Shown one piece after another: positions 47,201 to 57,526 of a stretch of 64,000 bases of DNA (its first letter is position 1; each line of letters starts with the position of its first letter). A program made the translations under genes and the position numbers. The stretch covers positions 131,059,125-131,123,124 of the forward strand of contig CM063284.1 of the NCBI GenBank assembly GCA_032173965.1, read 5' to 3'. This DNA is from Sitta carolinensis (Eukaryota; Chordata; Aves; Passeriformes; Sittidae). The notes beneath the pieces were generated by a model. The model was not told where the DNA came from. It made no database searches and saw only the letters and a list, made by a program, of their open reading frames with translations.

Positions 47201-48369
47201 CAAGAAAGAAATTGCTTTGAAAATTGCTGTTTGTCTTCTTTCACTTGACTATTTGAACACAGAAACCAAAAACACCTTCCTTTTTTCAACTGTTTGTATC
47301 AAAGCCAGTTCAATTGGGAATAAAACGTTATAGCATTGAGGATGTGGAGAGAAATTGAGTGCAACAGAGGACAAACTCTTTCCTATGAAGACTGCCTTAA
47401 TCAACACTTACTTGGAAAATAAAAGAAAATAGACAAGTAGACCTCTACGTATTAAAGAAACAAGTACTTCTCAGAAGGTTCTTCCAATATTAAAATCTCT
47501 CCTCACAAGAGACATATGGAGACATTCACTTCCAAGACTGACACTGATGCACAGTGAGCAGCTAATACATAATGAAATGTGAAAAGACACATTTGCCAGA
47601 AACTGACATCAAGGACTGTGTTTTTAAATCATAGTCCACAGAACATGAAATTCAAGCAGCAATGCAAGTTGTTTGTAAGTTGTTCTAGGACTACAGAAAA
47701 GCTCTTCTTGACTTCTATTGCTGCCATAGAATCAAACTTAAATGAGTTTGGGACAGTCCAAATGTAACAACTGTGAGTATAGCAAACCCATTTCAAATTG
47801 CTTCAGAAATAGCAACAAAATAAAGATTTTTTTTTTTTTTTAAATCTAAAAAGTATCCAAAAATTATAGGTGGAAAGACAGGTGTTTGAAACACATGGCA
47901 TGGTGAGTTACACGGTTTTGCAGAGGTAAAATGATACGCTGTGACTGACAGGTTCTGTCTATATAATCAAGGCTATTGCAACTATGTATCGAGATTTTCA
48001 TGAGTATTTAAATACACTCATACTTCTTTTCTTTTCTGAATGAGATGTAGTGGATAGTTCTACTAGGTTTTCCTCAAATCCTCAAAATAGTCTGATAAGG
48101 CTGTTGTTGTTGTGGCCTTGACATTTGAGACCTCCACTTTTCACTGGAATAAGGAGCTGTGATATCTGTAACAGAACTGCAACTCACACTGCAAGTCAAA
48201 GACCAAAGAAGGGCAACCACTTAAGCCAATAAATCCATACTCTCAAGACTCGTTATAAATCTGTAGTCTAGTGGGTCTCCACCCAAGCTTTGTGTACTCA
48301 CAGATTGACTAAATATCACTGTTAGCAACAGATATTTGAAGGTGAGAATAAAATCAGCATTTATTGTTC
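47201..48369. other. AT-rich unique sequence, nothing recognised
   Basis: Includes a run of about fifteen T at 47827-47841. The short frames at 47139-47333 and 47579-47767 have no domains. No repeat family recognised apart from the homopolymer. Confidence 0.5.
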
Positions 48370-48460
48370 AAAATCTCCCCAGCCCAAAGATAAAGAAACT
48401 CAAGTCATAGAAATTCAATTAAAAATGTAGACAGAGATTTGCACTCACAGGTATCTCCTA
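48370..48460 (-). mobile_element. MIR-like SINE fragment in minus orientation
   Basis: 'caaaatctccccagcccaaa', 'gataaagaaactcaagtcat' and 'agagatttgcactcacagg' parallel the inverted MIR core (TTATCCCCATTTTACAGATGAGGAAACTGAGG ... GAGCTGGGATTTGAACCCAGG). The order is right but divergence is high. Confidence 0.45.
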
Positions 48461-51400
48461 AAAAAGTAACTATTTCCCAAGTTTGATGTCTACATTAATT
48501 TCTTTTTATACAATCTAAACTTGTTACATACCAGACGTTTTGTAGAATGTGTTTACGACCAATTATTTATATATTTAGTGGGAGTGTATTACTGCCAAAG
48601 GGTTGTGAGCTTCCAGGCAGCAGTACTACAAGGAAGGTTTTGTGTCTGCCTTCAGGAGGAGAGAACAATCTCAAAATATTCATCTATCACCAGGATAAGC
48701 AAGAGAAGAGGAGTTTGATATTTCCCAGCGTTTCTGCCTGAAATCATCAGGAACATTTATAACTGAAAGTATCAAGAATGAGGGCAGTAAAAAAACAGGA
48801 TTCAGAAGGTGGTGGGCTTCCTAGGAAGGCCTGACCCCATCCTGGTAGCAGGATACCAGGCAAGGCTTACATTTCAAATCAAAGGTAACCCTAAGGGTAC
48901 ACAGATGTTGCTCTCAACACTATACATGGCAGCAGGCCAAAATCTCAGGAACCTAGGTAGGAGACAATCAGTAAAGAGTATTTAGTACAAGTAAATTACA
49001 TTGTTTTCTGCACCACTGACCTTTGTTTCCAATCTAAAGTCTAGCTAGTATGTGTCATCTTTGCTGTACTATTGAGCTTGTCTAGCACTCAAAGCAAGAT
49101 GAATTAAAGAAATGCATCCCAGAAGGCAGTGGACCCAAAGAAGTATGGATACCCAGACTCCCTAGCCTATACCCAGGGAAACTCCAAGGAAGGAGGTTGT
49201 GCTGAGACTGCTTTCTGCCAAAAGCAATGCTGTGAGAAGGCAGAAACCAGTGATTGTTATACATGGAAGAGATGCTGAGGGATGCTCCATGACTCAAGGG
49301 TATCTCTAAATGCAGACTAGCACCAAACCCAAAAGTCACCCCTAATCAACAAAATTGGAAAACCCTCTGGTACTGTTGACCACAGAGCTTGCAAGGCAGT
49401 CAGGAAAAACACCTCAGAGGTGCTTCTAGAAAGCAATATTGAGAAAAAAAAAATAAATAAACTGGTGCTCAGCCAAGAAAAATAATTTCTCTACATCAGA
49501 GAAACATAATTCAAAACATGCTGTGAAAGAAATTCTGTCTAGAAGGCAAGTAAATATTATGTTATGTATTAGAATAGTGTTATTATAGACTAAATAGCAA
49601 AGCTTATGTATGAAAATTGAAAGAAGAAAATACCCCCTCCAATTTGTTTGCTCAAACATAGATTTGAGATAGATTTGATAGAATCTGATGGTATCAGCAA
49701 ACTTTTTAACAATAGGAAATCTTATCTAGCTACCAAGATGCACATCTTAAAACAGAATTTGAATATTCTAGGCATGCACATGCTAATGAACAGATACGCA
49801 GCCTCAAAAAGTTGAGACAGAGTTTTCCAATTTAATCTTGCTGACTTAGAACAGCTCAGAGAAGGAAAAGGTTTTCTTTCATAACCATTACTTTGTATTT
49901 GCAGAGAATAAACAGGTGCAATATTGACATGACAAACTAGAAAGCAGGTGTTTTAATTAAAACATCCATAGGAAGGATCATTTGCAATGTCTCAACAACC
50001 ACAATTAACTGTTCTCTGTGTCTCAGCCTTGATGGAGCTCATTTAGAAGGTATCAGAACATTTAGAAAATGCTGTGAGTCAATTGTTTTATATCTCCTAC
50101 CTTGTAGAGTTACTGCAGAATATTCATTCTGCCTCCAACATAGTTTAAGTCAACATTACAAAGTCTGCTCCACTGTAGCCATAGAGTTAATTGTCTTCAT
50201 TCACATTCAGGAGTTATTCATTATGCAAATATCTGAACATTAAGCAGACCTCCCTGTGTTAGGTAGGTAGTGTATAGCTTTGTGGAGTCTCCCTACACCC
50301 AGAGGAAAATCACCCTCAAGGTGTGGGTCCTTGGAGGCATGCTATGCCCATGTCCAGGATGCAATCCACAAACCAGTGTGATCTTCATAGCCTGTGCGTC
50401 TGGAAGATCCCTCAGTGTGTTGGGCTGTTAAGGATTTCTCCAAGGCTGCAGCAAAAGGTGTAGGGATTAGTCTGTTTCTGAGGACCTCACAGAACTGTGG
50501 CTCCTCCTTACATTCCAAACATGGCTAATAGTGCTGTGGCGACGTGGACTTCTGCCTGCCAGGAAACACAAGCAAAGAAGGCATGTAAGAAAGACCTTGA
50601 ATAAAAGGAAAAATTATCATTATTTTAATGCTTTGTTGCAAAAGGTGTGAGTTCTTTCAACTGTACTTTTGCTCAAAGTATTCAGTGTTTCAGTTGGTCC
50701 CAATTCAACTTGTCGTAAACAGGATTCCATGCTACAAAACCACCATCACAAATACAATTCTAGTACAGACAAATTACCATGAAGACTGAAATAGTAACAC
50801 TTTCTGAACATTGCACTTCTATTAAATAGTTAATTCTGACAACACTGTGTGACAGCAAAATGGTCATGGAAAAAGAGCCTGTAAGATTAAAAAACTATCC
50901 CTGATGAGAATGGAAACTATGAATTCAGATTTATGAACAGGGACACTTTGCCTAGAGGTGCTCTGGTAGTTCAGCCATTAACTCTCTGACTATGCCATCT
51001 CTTAGAGACTCTCATCTCTGATGCAAGGAAAGGTCAGACCTCAGTGAAACAGCAGACAAACTCCAGTTGTTTTCAAGATGAGGTGTAATAAATATGATGT
51101 CAATAAACTGACACATTCAATATTTTATTAGCAATTAAATTAGCAATCCAGCAACTATTACCCAGGCTGGAGATTCATGCAGGTGGTACAGGTAGCTGGA
51201 GACCAACACCATCATAGCTGCCCCAAAGGCAGTCACCCTTACCGCAAAGCAAACTCTGTAAGCCAGGTTTCATAGCTGGCCTTATTGCTCTTCAGGTGGG
51301 AATAAATACTAGGGAAAGTTATCATCTACCAGCTTAGTGACCCTGGTGGGATGAGGGTGTCAGTGCTTGGGAAGGTTATTCTTCTAAGGTGACCATCAGG

Positions 51401-53159
51401 GCTTCAACTTTCCCCACACTTCCAGAAGGAGGCCAAATAGGAACAGAAACCTCATGATCACCATGCCGTGCTCTGCAGTCCTTTTGGTGAATTAAAGCTT
51501 CTAGCAATCATGTAGCATGATGCAGCCAGTTAGGATCTGATTTTTCTGACATAGTTATCACTTGCACTTCCTAATGGCTTCAGCTGTCCTTTAGGTGGAT
51601 TAAATATTCTTCCCACAAGAAAAGGGTACTACAACGAAGTTAAAATGTTTGGACATAGAAACTTTTTCTTTAAAAAAATAAACTGAATCATATTTTTTTT
51701 TGGTGAAAATGTAGTAACATTCAGCTCTGAGCCTTTTTATCCAGAATATTTAATTTTTTCAAAGAGAAAACCAAGGTCTCTGTGAGGTAACTTCTCTGCA
51801 TTTTATAACCAGTTCTGATTATATGATACCTGTCTTTTCTGAAAGTGTAGTATATTCTTTAAACTCTTTTTTCCCATAAGTATTTCTGTTGCACTTTATA
51901 TGATTTTCCTTTTGGGTGTTTTTTACTATCAAGTTCTCAGCACCATCATGATCACCTTGTTCTCATTCCAGTGCTGAGGTTCTTGTCAAAAACTTCCATA
52001 AGAAAAGCCTTTTATTTAGCTCAAACATTTGTTGCCCTCTAAATCCCACTTTTCTGCTTTTTTTGAGTCAGTCCTGCCTTATTATCCTTTTCATCTGTAC
52101 AGTTTGCAAGGCTCTTCCTCCTTTTAGAACAGTGCCTCCAGGATTACTCCACCCTCCTAAATCAAATGGTGTGATTTCCCTCATGTTTTTCATGGATATT
52201 TGTTAACAATCACCAGCATGTGAAGTGACATACATACAAACCAGAAACAAGCACACTCTCAGTGTAAGGCTATAATCTTACAGACATATTGGTATTTATC
52301 ATTTGGTAACGAGCTTGTGTCTTGAATTGAATGGGGCCATTCATGTGTATAAAGTTGCTTCTCCATGCAATAGTTTGAAAGATTCTGGCCTAAATAAAGG
52401 ACATAAATATTCAGATTATTTGCAGCAGAACCACAACATGACCATTTTCTGAAGCCAACTCTTTCTCCTTCCATATTTCTCCCTGTTCCATCTGCCACCA
52501 TCTTATTACACCTACTCTGAGCTCCTTTATCCCTCTGCAGGTTGGCTTACAAGTTCTGTGGGACTTCTATGAATTATTCAGGTGCACATCCAGGACACAG
52601 GGAAACACTTTCAGCAGCTTGGGGGCACCTTCCTTTTTTTGTTCTCCAATATGCTTGAGAACTTTCTGAACACTGTATAAAAACTGACAAAGAAACAAGA
52701 CCAGGTCTCAGACCATACAAACTCCATATATTTTCAAACCATATATGCATAAGTTTAGTATACAACAAAGTAACACACATTAAGGATATGCATTAATGAT
52801 ATCTTTTGAATGTATCTGTTTCCTCATTTTGTCTGTGTCTCAGAGATTTTCCACCCAAAAATGCTACTCAGGAAGGTGAAATAAGATCTTATTTATTCCC
52901 CAATATTGGAAAAAATTAATTTGAAATCGCAGGTCTGTTAGATACACCAGCAAGAACTTACATGATCAAGCTGCACCTCATGATGTCAACTTACTTAGCC
53001 TTTAGATGTTTACTTTGCTTCATCTGCATATCTGATGAATAGGAGACACCTCTTTGTTCAAGAATTGTGCATTAAATGACAGTGTCCAGATAGCAAGCAC
53101 AGGCAATGTGTATTGCTAACATCATTCAGTGAATGATCAACCACGCACAGAAAAAATTT
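48461..53159. other. Unique sequence without a supported gene
   Basis: About 4.7 kb without a recognised exon, RNA gene or transposon. Short frames at 48521-48741, 49082-49339, 49426-49659, 52259-52501 and 52574-52780 have no domains. Sequence is AT-rich with scattered A and T runs. Confidence 0.5.
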
Positions 53160-53550
53160 TCTGTGAGGATAGGCTGAGAGGGTTGGGGTTGCTCATCCCA
53201 TAGAGGAGAAAACCCAGGGAAAATTCATTGAGGCCTTCAATACTTGAAGGGGGATTATAAGAGAGATGGGGACAAGCTTTTTAATGGGGCCTGTAGGAAT
53301 AGGAAAAGGGTAATGGTATTAAAATAAAAGAGGTTAGATTCAGACTAGATATATGGAAGAAATTTTTTACACAAAGGGTGGTGAGACACTGGCACAGGTT
53401 GTCCAGGAGGTGGTAGATGCCCCATCCCTGACAACATTCAAGGCCATTGATCTAGTTGAAGATGTCCCCAGTGATTGCAGGGGGTTGGACTACATTACCT
53501 TTAGAGGTTCCTCCTAACCAAAATCATTTTATGCTTCTATTCTATGAAAA
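53160..53550 (+). mobile_element. CR1 LINE, 5'-truncated copy
   Basis: Begins near 'aggctgagagggttggggtt'. It continues with 'ggccttcaatacttgaaggg', 'gggcctgtaggaatagga', 'agaaattttttacacaaagg', 'gtggtgagacactggcacag' and 'gatgccccatccctgacaac', then 'tctagttgaagatgtcccca' and 'tgcagggggttggactacat', and ends in ATTCTATGA. It is the C-terminal ORF2 and 3' UTR of a bird CR1 with frame-breaking changes. A (TG)-rich stretch follows at about 53585. It is a direct-orientation relative of the 46600-47200 copy. Confidence 0.95.
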
Positions 53551-55196
53551 TGAGAGAAAGAAACAGAGGGTATTGTGTTCAGGTGCATGTGTGTGTATAT
53601 GTGTACTCCAGAACTTCAAATAAATAATATGATTCAAAAGGTAAATCATTAAATAAAATATCTTCAAGTGCACCATCTTTTTAAAATACAGACTCAAGCA
53701 TTCTCTCACTGAGAGAAGAGCTCAGTACAAGGATCTTTTAAAGCACCCTTGACACAGCTGTCCTTGTCACAGTGTTTCTTTTATCCTGAACTTCCCTGCA
53801 TATAAAGCAAAACATCTGCTTATGGATGTTTCATCAATGATGACACCTATAACTATTGGCAATTACTCTTTTTCTAGTCCATAATTGTTTGGCATTTATT
53901 TTAAAGGTGACAACCTTCGAAAAGACAAATATTACTGATCTTTTGAGCAGGCTCCAAATGTCACATTGTGAAAGATGTTGTTTTATCATCAACATATGGC
54001 ATCTGTCTGGGCTCCTTAAGGAAGTCTGTAGCTGGAAAATAAATGTTCTCTAAGCAGGATCTTTGTGACTCCAGCTTTTAGGCAGCCTTGACTGAAACAC
54101 CATTCTGAACATTATTTACCTTCAACTTAATTTGATCCTCAGGAATTTACACATAGTTTAAAGCTTCAGAATAAATTCCTCAACCAACTCCTCATTAAAT
54201 TTACTTGAAGGGTTCTTTTATGATTAAAACAAGCTGGTTTCCAGAAGACTGTATCTGCACAAATGTACACATTAGTCTTTAAGACTACCCACATCCTGGT
54301 ACTGTGGTTGCTTGTGCTTTTTAATGAAGAGTGAACTTCACAATGTATTTGCTGTGCCAGGAATTAGGTATTTTCAGTATGCTAGCAGATAAAGAATTTT
54401 TTTGAGCCTTTATTAGGGACATTTTAATTTGAATTTTATTTTGTCAAAAAACAATTTTTTTTCCTGAAGAAATTATAGTTTTAGTTGTTAATGAAACAGG
54501 GGCAAAAGAGCAGCTGAACTGTGTGGTGCTGGATGCTATGGCAACTAGAGCAGGTATGAAAAATGCTTTCAAACAGTGTATTTAAGTTAGAAAAATTATA
54601 ACAATAGAAAACTAATTAGCAATTTAAGCAGACACCTTTGACTCCAGAAGTGAAGCGCTCTGGAATGCCAGCAGCTGATATTGCTACAGTTTATGTGAAA
54701 GTGCTTTCAATTTGTTGTTGCTTGGTCCACTGCAACTCTAAGTGTACAAATTTAAATTCATGCAAGTTTTCTGACAGCTTCTTCCAGGGTAAATCAGACT
54801 TCTGTAGCAAAAACGTCTGCCAGGAAAAAAGACTGTAGCAATGGAAAGAAGAAACCAGCCAGCCACAGCCACACTATTCTTGGTGAGCCAAATAGTGAAT
54901 AAAGCTGGCACTGCTTTCAGGGAAGCGCCATGGGCATGAACATCGAGAAACGCTGACTTAAATGTATTTATCTATAAACATAGCCTCGAAATTTTCTAAG
55001 TATCTCTAGCTCTGGAAAGTGAAATTTTGTGTAGCAACATATCTTGTTCACCTTCTCTGTCTTCCCCATGCACAAGAGACCAGTTAAACCTGGAAACTAG
55101 GCCTCAGCCCCCTTTGTATAACATGGCCTCTTGCGGTTTTTTCAGAAGCATTTGTTTGCTACTGGAGAAACATATATTCCTTCTATACCTTTTATG
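53551..55196. other. AT-rich unique sequence with an X-box-like site
   Basis: No gene recognised. A short open stretch at about 54455-54590 on the plus strand is followed by a donor-like GAGCAG|GTATGA at 54549, but its upstream acceptor is weak. The texture of 54400-54620 resembles conserved non-coding DNA. Confidence 0.45.
54532..54545 (-). promoter_or_regulatory. X-box-like RFX site
   Basis: The minus strand reads GTTGCCATAGCATC, which matches 12 of 14 positions of the palindromic RFX X-box GTTGCCATGGCAAC. The left half-site is perfect and the right half-site carries the mismatches. A single 14-bp match may well be chance; no promoter is identified nearby. Confidence 0.25.
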
Positions 55197-55214
55197 ATGC
55201 ATATGCATTTGCAT
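55197..55214. promoter_or_regulatory. POU-type palindrome (MORE) overlapping an octamer
   Basis: 55197-55208 is exactly ATGCATATGCAT, the palindromic MORE element known to bind POU-domain homodimers such as Oct-1 and Oct-4. It overlaps by two bases the classical octamer ATTTGCAT at 55207-55214. The match is seen directly; that it is a functional enhancer site is inference. The surroundings are unique AT-rich DNA with no known promoter. Confidence 0.4.
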
Positions 55215-55604
55215 TTTTGGATTCCTTTGGTGCTTGATTTCAACATGTGTTGGGGAACAATCTTGAGCTGATGTCCAGTCCAGGCTTCTTCCAAATAATA
55301 CAAATCCTTCATCTCCTCAACAGAATAAGGGTATATGAGTCAGTACTATCATCATAGTTTTTCCGTATTCCTGTGAAAGAAAGAGAAATATTAATTTCTG
55401 TTGTGAAGATGAAAAAACAAACGACAAGGAAAAAAAAAAAAGTTCTATTGCTTTATGGCAGAAGCCCACAACACTACTTCCTAGGCCATAAATGTCACAT
55501 CTATAGGCTCACTGTGCTATTGATCTGTGCATGTCCATCAAAGCCTCACACACAGAGCGTGGCAGGGAGACAGCAGCTCCTCTTTGCATAGACAGTGCCG
55601 CTAG

Positions 55605-55630
55605 CACATGCACACACACATACACACACA
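55605..55630. repeat. CA microsatellite
   Basis: An imperfect CA repeat (CACATG, then CACACACACA, then TACACACACA), an ordinary vertebrate simple repeat. Confidence 0.85.
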
Positions 55631-55858
55631 TTTCTAGATTTCTTAGCATAGTGCTCTTAATGGATTTTAATGGCTTGGTTGAGCTACTAGAGATGCCCCC
55701 AGCAGAGCTGGGTTTTTTTTGCATGATGACATTCTCCATTCTCATTTCAGTTCAAGGTATAGCTTGCACAGCTGCTTAGTAGCACTTTGCACAATTAGGC
55801 TGCTTTGGCATTTGAGAAGCTGAAGATTTGCTACAAATTATGAAAGTTCCCAGAAAGC

Positions 55859-55893
55859 AAATTAATTAAATTAATTAATAATAATTAATTAAT
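55859..55893. repeat. AATT-unit tract with TTAATTAA sites
   Basis: A 35-bp tract of AATT units gives overlapping TTAATTAA and TAAT motifs. These match the homeodomain core TAAT, so it could bind many homeodomain proteins, but it is also a plain AT-rich simple sequence. Confidence 0.75.
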
Positions 55894-57316
55894 CAGGGAA
55901 ACATCTGAGAAACAGCTCCACTTCCAGTTCATGTAAAGTGATGAGGAACTGGGATGCTACTTTTAACAGAAACCTTAAAAACACAAGAAATTCTGCTCAT
56001 CCAGACTCCTTTCCTGAACTGCCAGGATGCTGGATGCAGTGCCATGGTAATGCAGGAAGAAATCCAGGGTCCAGTGCTGTCTCTGAGATGAAAAGTTGCC
56101 CTGGAACCTGTCATGAGGGGAAGCCTGGGGAAGAGCCACCTGGGTGACTCTGGGCATTGCCAGGTCCAGCACAGCTCACTGTGCCCAGGCTGCTCAGCCC
56201 AAACTGGCCTCAGTGTCTGTAACACACTCAGCACCACCCACAAAAGCAAGTATATGAGATACATGCTGCCCTCCTGAATGCCCCTAGGGCTCCACATGGC
56301 AGGGAGCAAACCACAGCATCCCTGGCTTGTGTAGTCCACAGAAGTAGATAAGTATGCAGACAACCCACACACAAGGGAGAGCTGGTTGCTATGCTCCAGC
56401 CCAAATAGTCTGCATCTACAGTGAAGTGCAAGAAATCGATCAACAAATTGTGAAATGTCTTTTTACCTTTGCTATAAGGCTCTAAGACGCTCTTATTACT
56501 CCTAGATTACAGTGAGTTGGTTCTTGGTGGTGCTGCAGTTTTATAGTGACCACATCCTATAACATGCAAAAGCACAACCCAGAGCAGATCAGCCTTACAC
56601 AGACGTTTTCTATGCTGGTTGAAATATTTGCTTGTTCACTTCAAAGTCACAAGGAACTGTTCTATAGTCAACATCTCAACAACAACAAATCACTAGAGTG
56701 TTTTTGCAGAGTCCATGTCACTGCATCAAATTTGGCCTAATATAAAAGACCATGGAACAGAGACAGGTTTCTACATACATCACAAGTCCCCATAAATTAG
56801 ATGCTGACCTTCTGCTTTCACAACTTCAGAGACTATTTTTTTAAAGTAGCCTCAGCAGCTACCTTCTTTCTGAATAAACCAAATGTTGTTTTAGTTCTGC
56901 TCCCTGGGGCTGCACACTGTGAAGGTGGTAACTGCTAGTTCACATGACAGTGAATGAAGCCAAACAATTAAAATGGCCTTCCCGGTAAGAAAGTGTAGGT
57001 GAGAGATGAAAAAACAACTCTTGATCATGTCCTGCACAGAAAGTACATAAGAATTCAGTAAATTGATCCTGGTTTCTTAAAACAGCGACTTGATTTTTTG
57101 CAGTAAATGGCTTTAAACCAGCCTTTCAATTTGTGTTTGCAATGGCTCAGGGACATGGACTGAAGGCCAACTAGAAACCTTTGCTTTTTTGTTGCCTCAT
57201 GACTGTTTTACCACTGCTGCTGCACAGAGCAAGTCCGTCTCATGGTGCTGAGAAAATGCTGCTTGATAGTTTTGGTTTGCTTGCACATTGTCATGATGAT
57301 CTGACATCTTTTGCAG

Positions 57317-57526
57317 TCCAGGCTGAAGCAGAAGATCCTGAGTGTATTGCACTGGCACCCAGAAGAGCAGTAGAGCATGTATGGGCTGACAGACCTCTAC
57401 GCATGCTTCCAGACAGATTAAACAAGAGCCTAAACAAAACTAGAAGCATACACAGGACATCAGACCCAGATGACAGACACTGCCAGTCATGGTTAGGGAG
57501 AGCACTAGGCAAATTCACCTTACAGA
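57317..57526 (+). other. Speculative exon candidate
   Basis: The 210-bp interval (70 codons) is open in the frame of a 143-codon plus-strand frame at 57181-57612. It is preceded by an acceptor-like CATCTTTTGCAG and followed by a good donor, AGA|GTGAGT. The length is a multiple of three. The predicted peptide is charged and hydrophilic, but I recognise no domain or homolog. The polypyrimidine tract upstream is short. It could be a real exon of an unrecognised gene, a lncRNA exon or chance. Confidence 0.18.

Larger units (their letters stand above)
55215..57316. other. Unique sequence with microsatellite and AATT tract
   Basis: Contains the CA repeat (55605-55630), the TTAATTAA tract (55859-55893) and a GC-richer patch at 55990-56340 with overlapping frames up to 147 codons on the minus strand. 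No domains were recognised in these. A 25-bp segment at 56152-56176 recurs with one mismatch at 57678-57702. Confidence 0.45.
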
